Positions 5,863-6,780 of a DNA stretch of 6,780 bases are shown piece after piece. The notes under the pieces are model-generated. The model was not told where the DNA came from. It saw only the letters and a list, made by a program, of their open reading frames with translations, and ran no database searches. The translations under genes and the position numbers were made by a program. Every line of letters starts with the position of its first letter. Positions within the stretch are counted from its first letter, which is position 1. The DNA is from an uncultured Collinsella sp. (GTDB taxonomy: Bacteria > Actinomycetota > Coriobacteriia > Coriobacteriales > Coriobacteriaceae): positions 1 through 6,780 of the forward strand of contig URVD01000099.1 in the NCBI GenBank assembly GCA_900551195.1, written 5' to 3'.

Positions 5863-6780
5863 ATGCTCAAAACTAAAGCAGAATTTGCAACTCTTCGCTT
5901 AAACGAAGATCTCAAGCCATATATGAGCCGATATCTATCGGATCTTGTGTCTCATATGGTCGAGAAATATCAGCCTTCGTCGAGAACGAAAAGGCTCATT
6001 GAACTGTGCTGTCGCGATTTTGAGTTTTCGAGCGAGCACGTCGATGGCCCCTCGTGGTCTGTTTTGGGGATTGACCTCAAGCGACCTTCGGCCGCCTCGT
6101 TTGAGTTTGAGGACCGCGTTTACAACGAAGCAACCGACGAATGGGATTATGTGCCCGCTTGCGTTTGCAAAAACCGAGTCAAAGTCCCGACGTCGACGTT
6201 TACTGCCATCGAGGAGAATATCTTTTTGTACGACTACGAGCAGGACGCAGCCTCTCACACGTACGAATCAGCACTCATTTACTGCAGGCCCCCCGAGCTA
6301 CGACCGCTATCCCAATTCCCGGCATCTATCGATGCGGCAAATGCGCGAGTCCTGGATTTCCTCAGAACGCGCTCGAAGCAGCTGCAACGCAGCGCAGGCA
6401 TCCCCGATCTGCTTTCGGTCACTGAGTGGTACTACATCTTTCTTGCGGCATCCATTGCCTGCTCTCAGTCCCATGCCACGGCCGTCATTCAGATTTCGGA
6501 CCGTCTGTTCAATCTGGCGCGAGCCGTAGATGGACGTCGCCTTCTTTGTGACCTCGGCCTGCTAAAGAGCATTGTGCTTCTTCCCAACACCATTGCCAAA
6601 AAGGCCGAGGGTCGCGCGCTGCTCTTTATTGGCGACGGCGAGCCCAATGATCCGTATTTCCTTTTTGACGGCAGGAGCTTTGACGACAAGCAAATGACCG
6701 ATGAGATTCTGCACCAGCTCCTCGATTCCGTCGACCGAGCCTACGGCGATCAAAAGAATCCAGTCTATTGGCATCGGCTC
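5863..6780 (+). CDS. Unrecognised protein, divergent from the ATPase operon, 3' end outside the window
   Basis: Seen: 306 open codons from the ATG at 5863, which follows a strong AGGAGGT, running to the right edge without a stop. I recognise no family. The N-terminus (about residues 10-50) is charged, probably helical and ends in a Cys-Cys pair (ELCCRD). Residues about 58-130 alternate apolar and polar positions and look beta-rich. From about 185 a helical part begins with TEWYYIFLAAS and continues with an apolar, alanine- and leucine-rich stretch. No signal peptide, long membrane span, Walker motif or clear helix-turn-helix is visible, so a soluble protein is likely. Its divergent position beside the ATPase operon suggests a regulator or another component of the same system, but either is inference. 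The G/C-leaning third positions and sustained open frame make it a real gene. Confidence 0.75.
   Translation, partial: MLKTKAEFATLRLNEDLKPYMSRYLSDLVSHMVEKYQPSSRTKRLIELCCRDFEFSSEHVDGPSWSVLGIDLKRPSAASFEFEDRVYNEATDEWDYVPACVCKNRVKVPTSTFTAIEENIFLYDYEQDAASHTYESALIYCRPPELRPLSQFPASIDAANARVLDFLRTRSKQLQRSAGIPDLLSVTEWYYIFLAASIACSQSHATAVIQISDRLFNLARAVDGRRLLCDLGLLKSIVLLPNTIAKKAEGRALLFIGDGEPNDPYFLFDGRSFDDKQMTDEILHQLLDSVDRAYGDQKNPVYWHRL

Noticed and set aside
5945..6529. Plus-strand open frame of 194 codons inside the rightward gene
   Set aside because: It is out of frame with the longer reading that starts behind a strong ribosome binding site, and is Arg/Ser-rich as shadow frames are.
1..6780. CRISPR array, insertion sequence, integrase, tRNA or attachment site
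   Set aside because: No regularly repeated units, terminal inverted repeats, transposase or integrase motifs, or tRNA-like cloverleaf were seen.

Overview
The window (roughly 57% G+C by eye) is bacterial. Purine-rich Shine-Dalgarno sites (AAAGGA, GGAGG), tight same-strand gene spacing and G/C-leaning third positions fit a moderately high-G+C Gram-positive. A gut actinobacterium of the Coriobacteriia is my guess from general look only; no marker gene fixes the taxonomy.

Layout. Four genes run leftward on the minus strand from about 5593 and look like one operon: (1) a 245-residue polytopic membrane protein (5593-4856); (2) a 68-residue one-span membrane protein (4811-4605); (3) a 589-residue ClpX-like AAA+ unfoldase without the ClpX zinc domain and with a C-terminal extension of about 250 residues (4544-2775); (4) a very large superfamily 2 helicase-like protein that runs off the left edge (2645 to 1, 881 residues visible). 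A 269-bp A+T-richer divergent intergenic region (5594-5862) follows. It holds three evenly spaced CTAG-centred sites, an imperfect inverted repeat and a hairpin next to a T-rich tract. Rightward from 5863 runs a gene for an unrecognised, probably soluble protein, open at the right edge (306 residues visible).

How the parts may work together (inference). A motor that unfolds or remodels proteins, a nucleic-acid motor and two membrane proteins in one transcription unit, with an unknown divergent gene, look like an accessory multi-component system such as phage or plasmid defence or a mobile-element function. The ClpX-like protein keeps the motifs that matter most: Walker A and B, a pore loop with an aromatic residue (GWRG in place of GYVG), arginine-finger and sensor-2 arginines, and a VGF tripeptide where ClpX has the IGF loop that docks ClpP. 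I cannot match the gene set to a named system. I see no tRNA, rRNA, CRISPR array, insertion sequence or integrase in the window.
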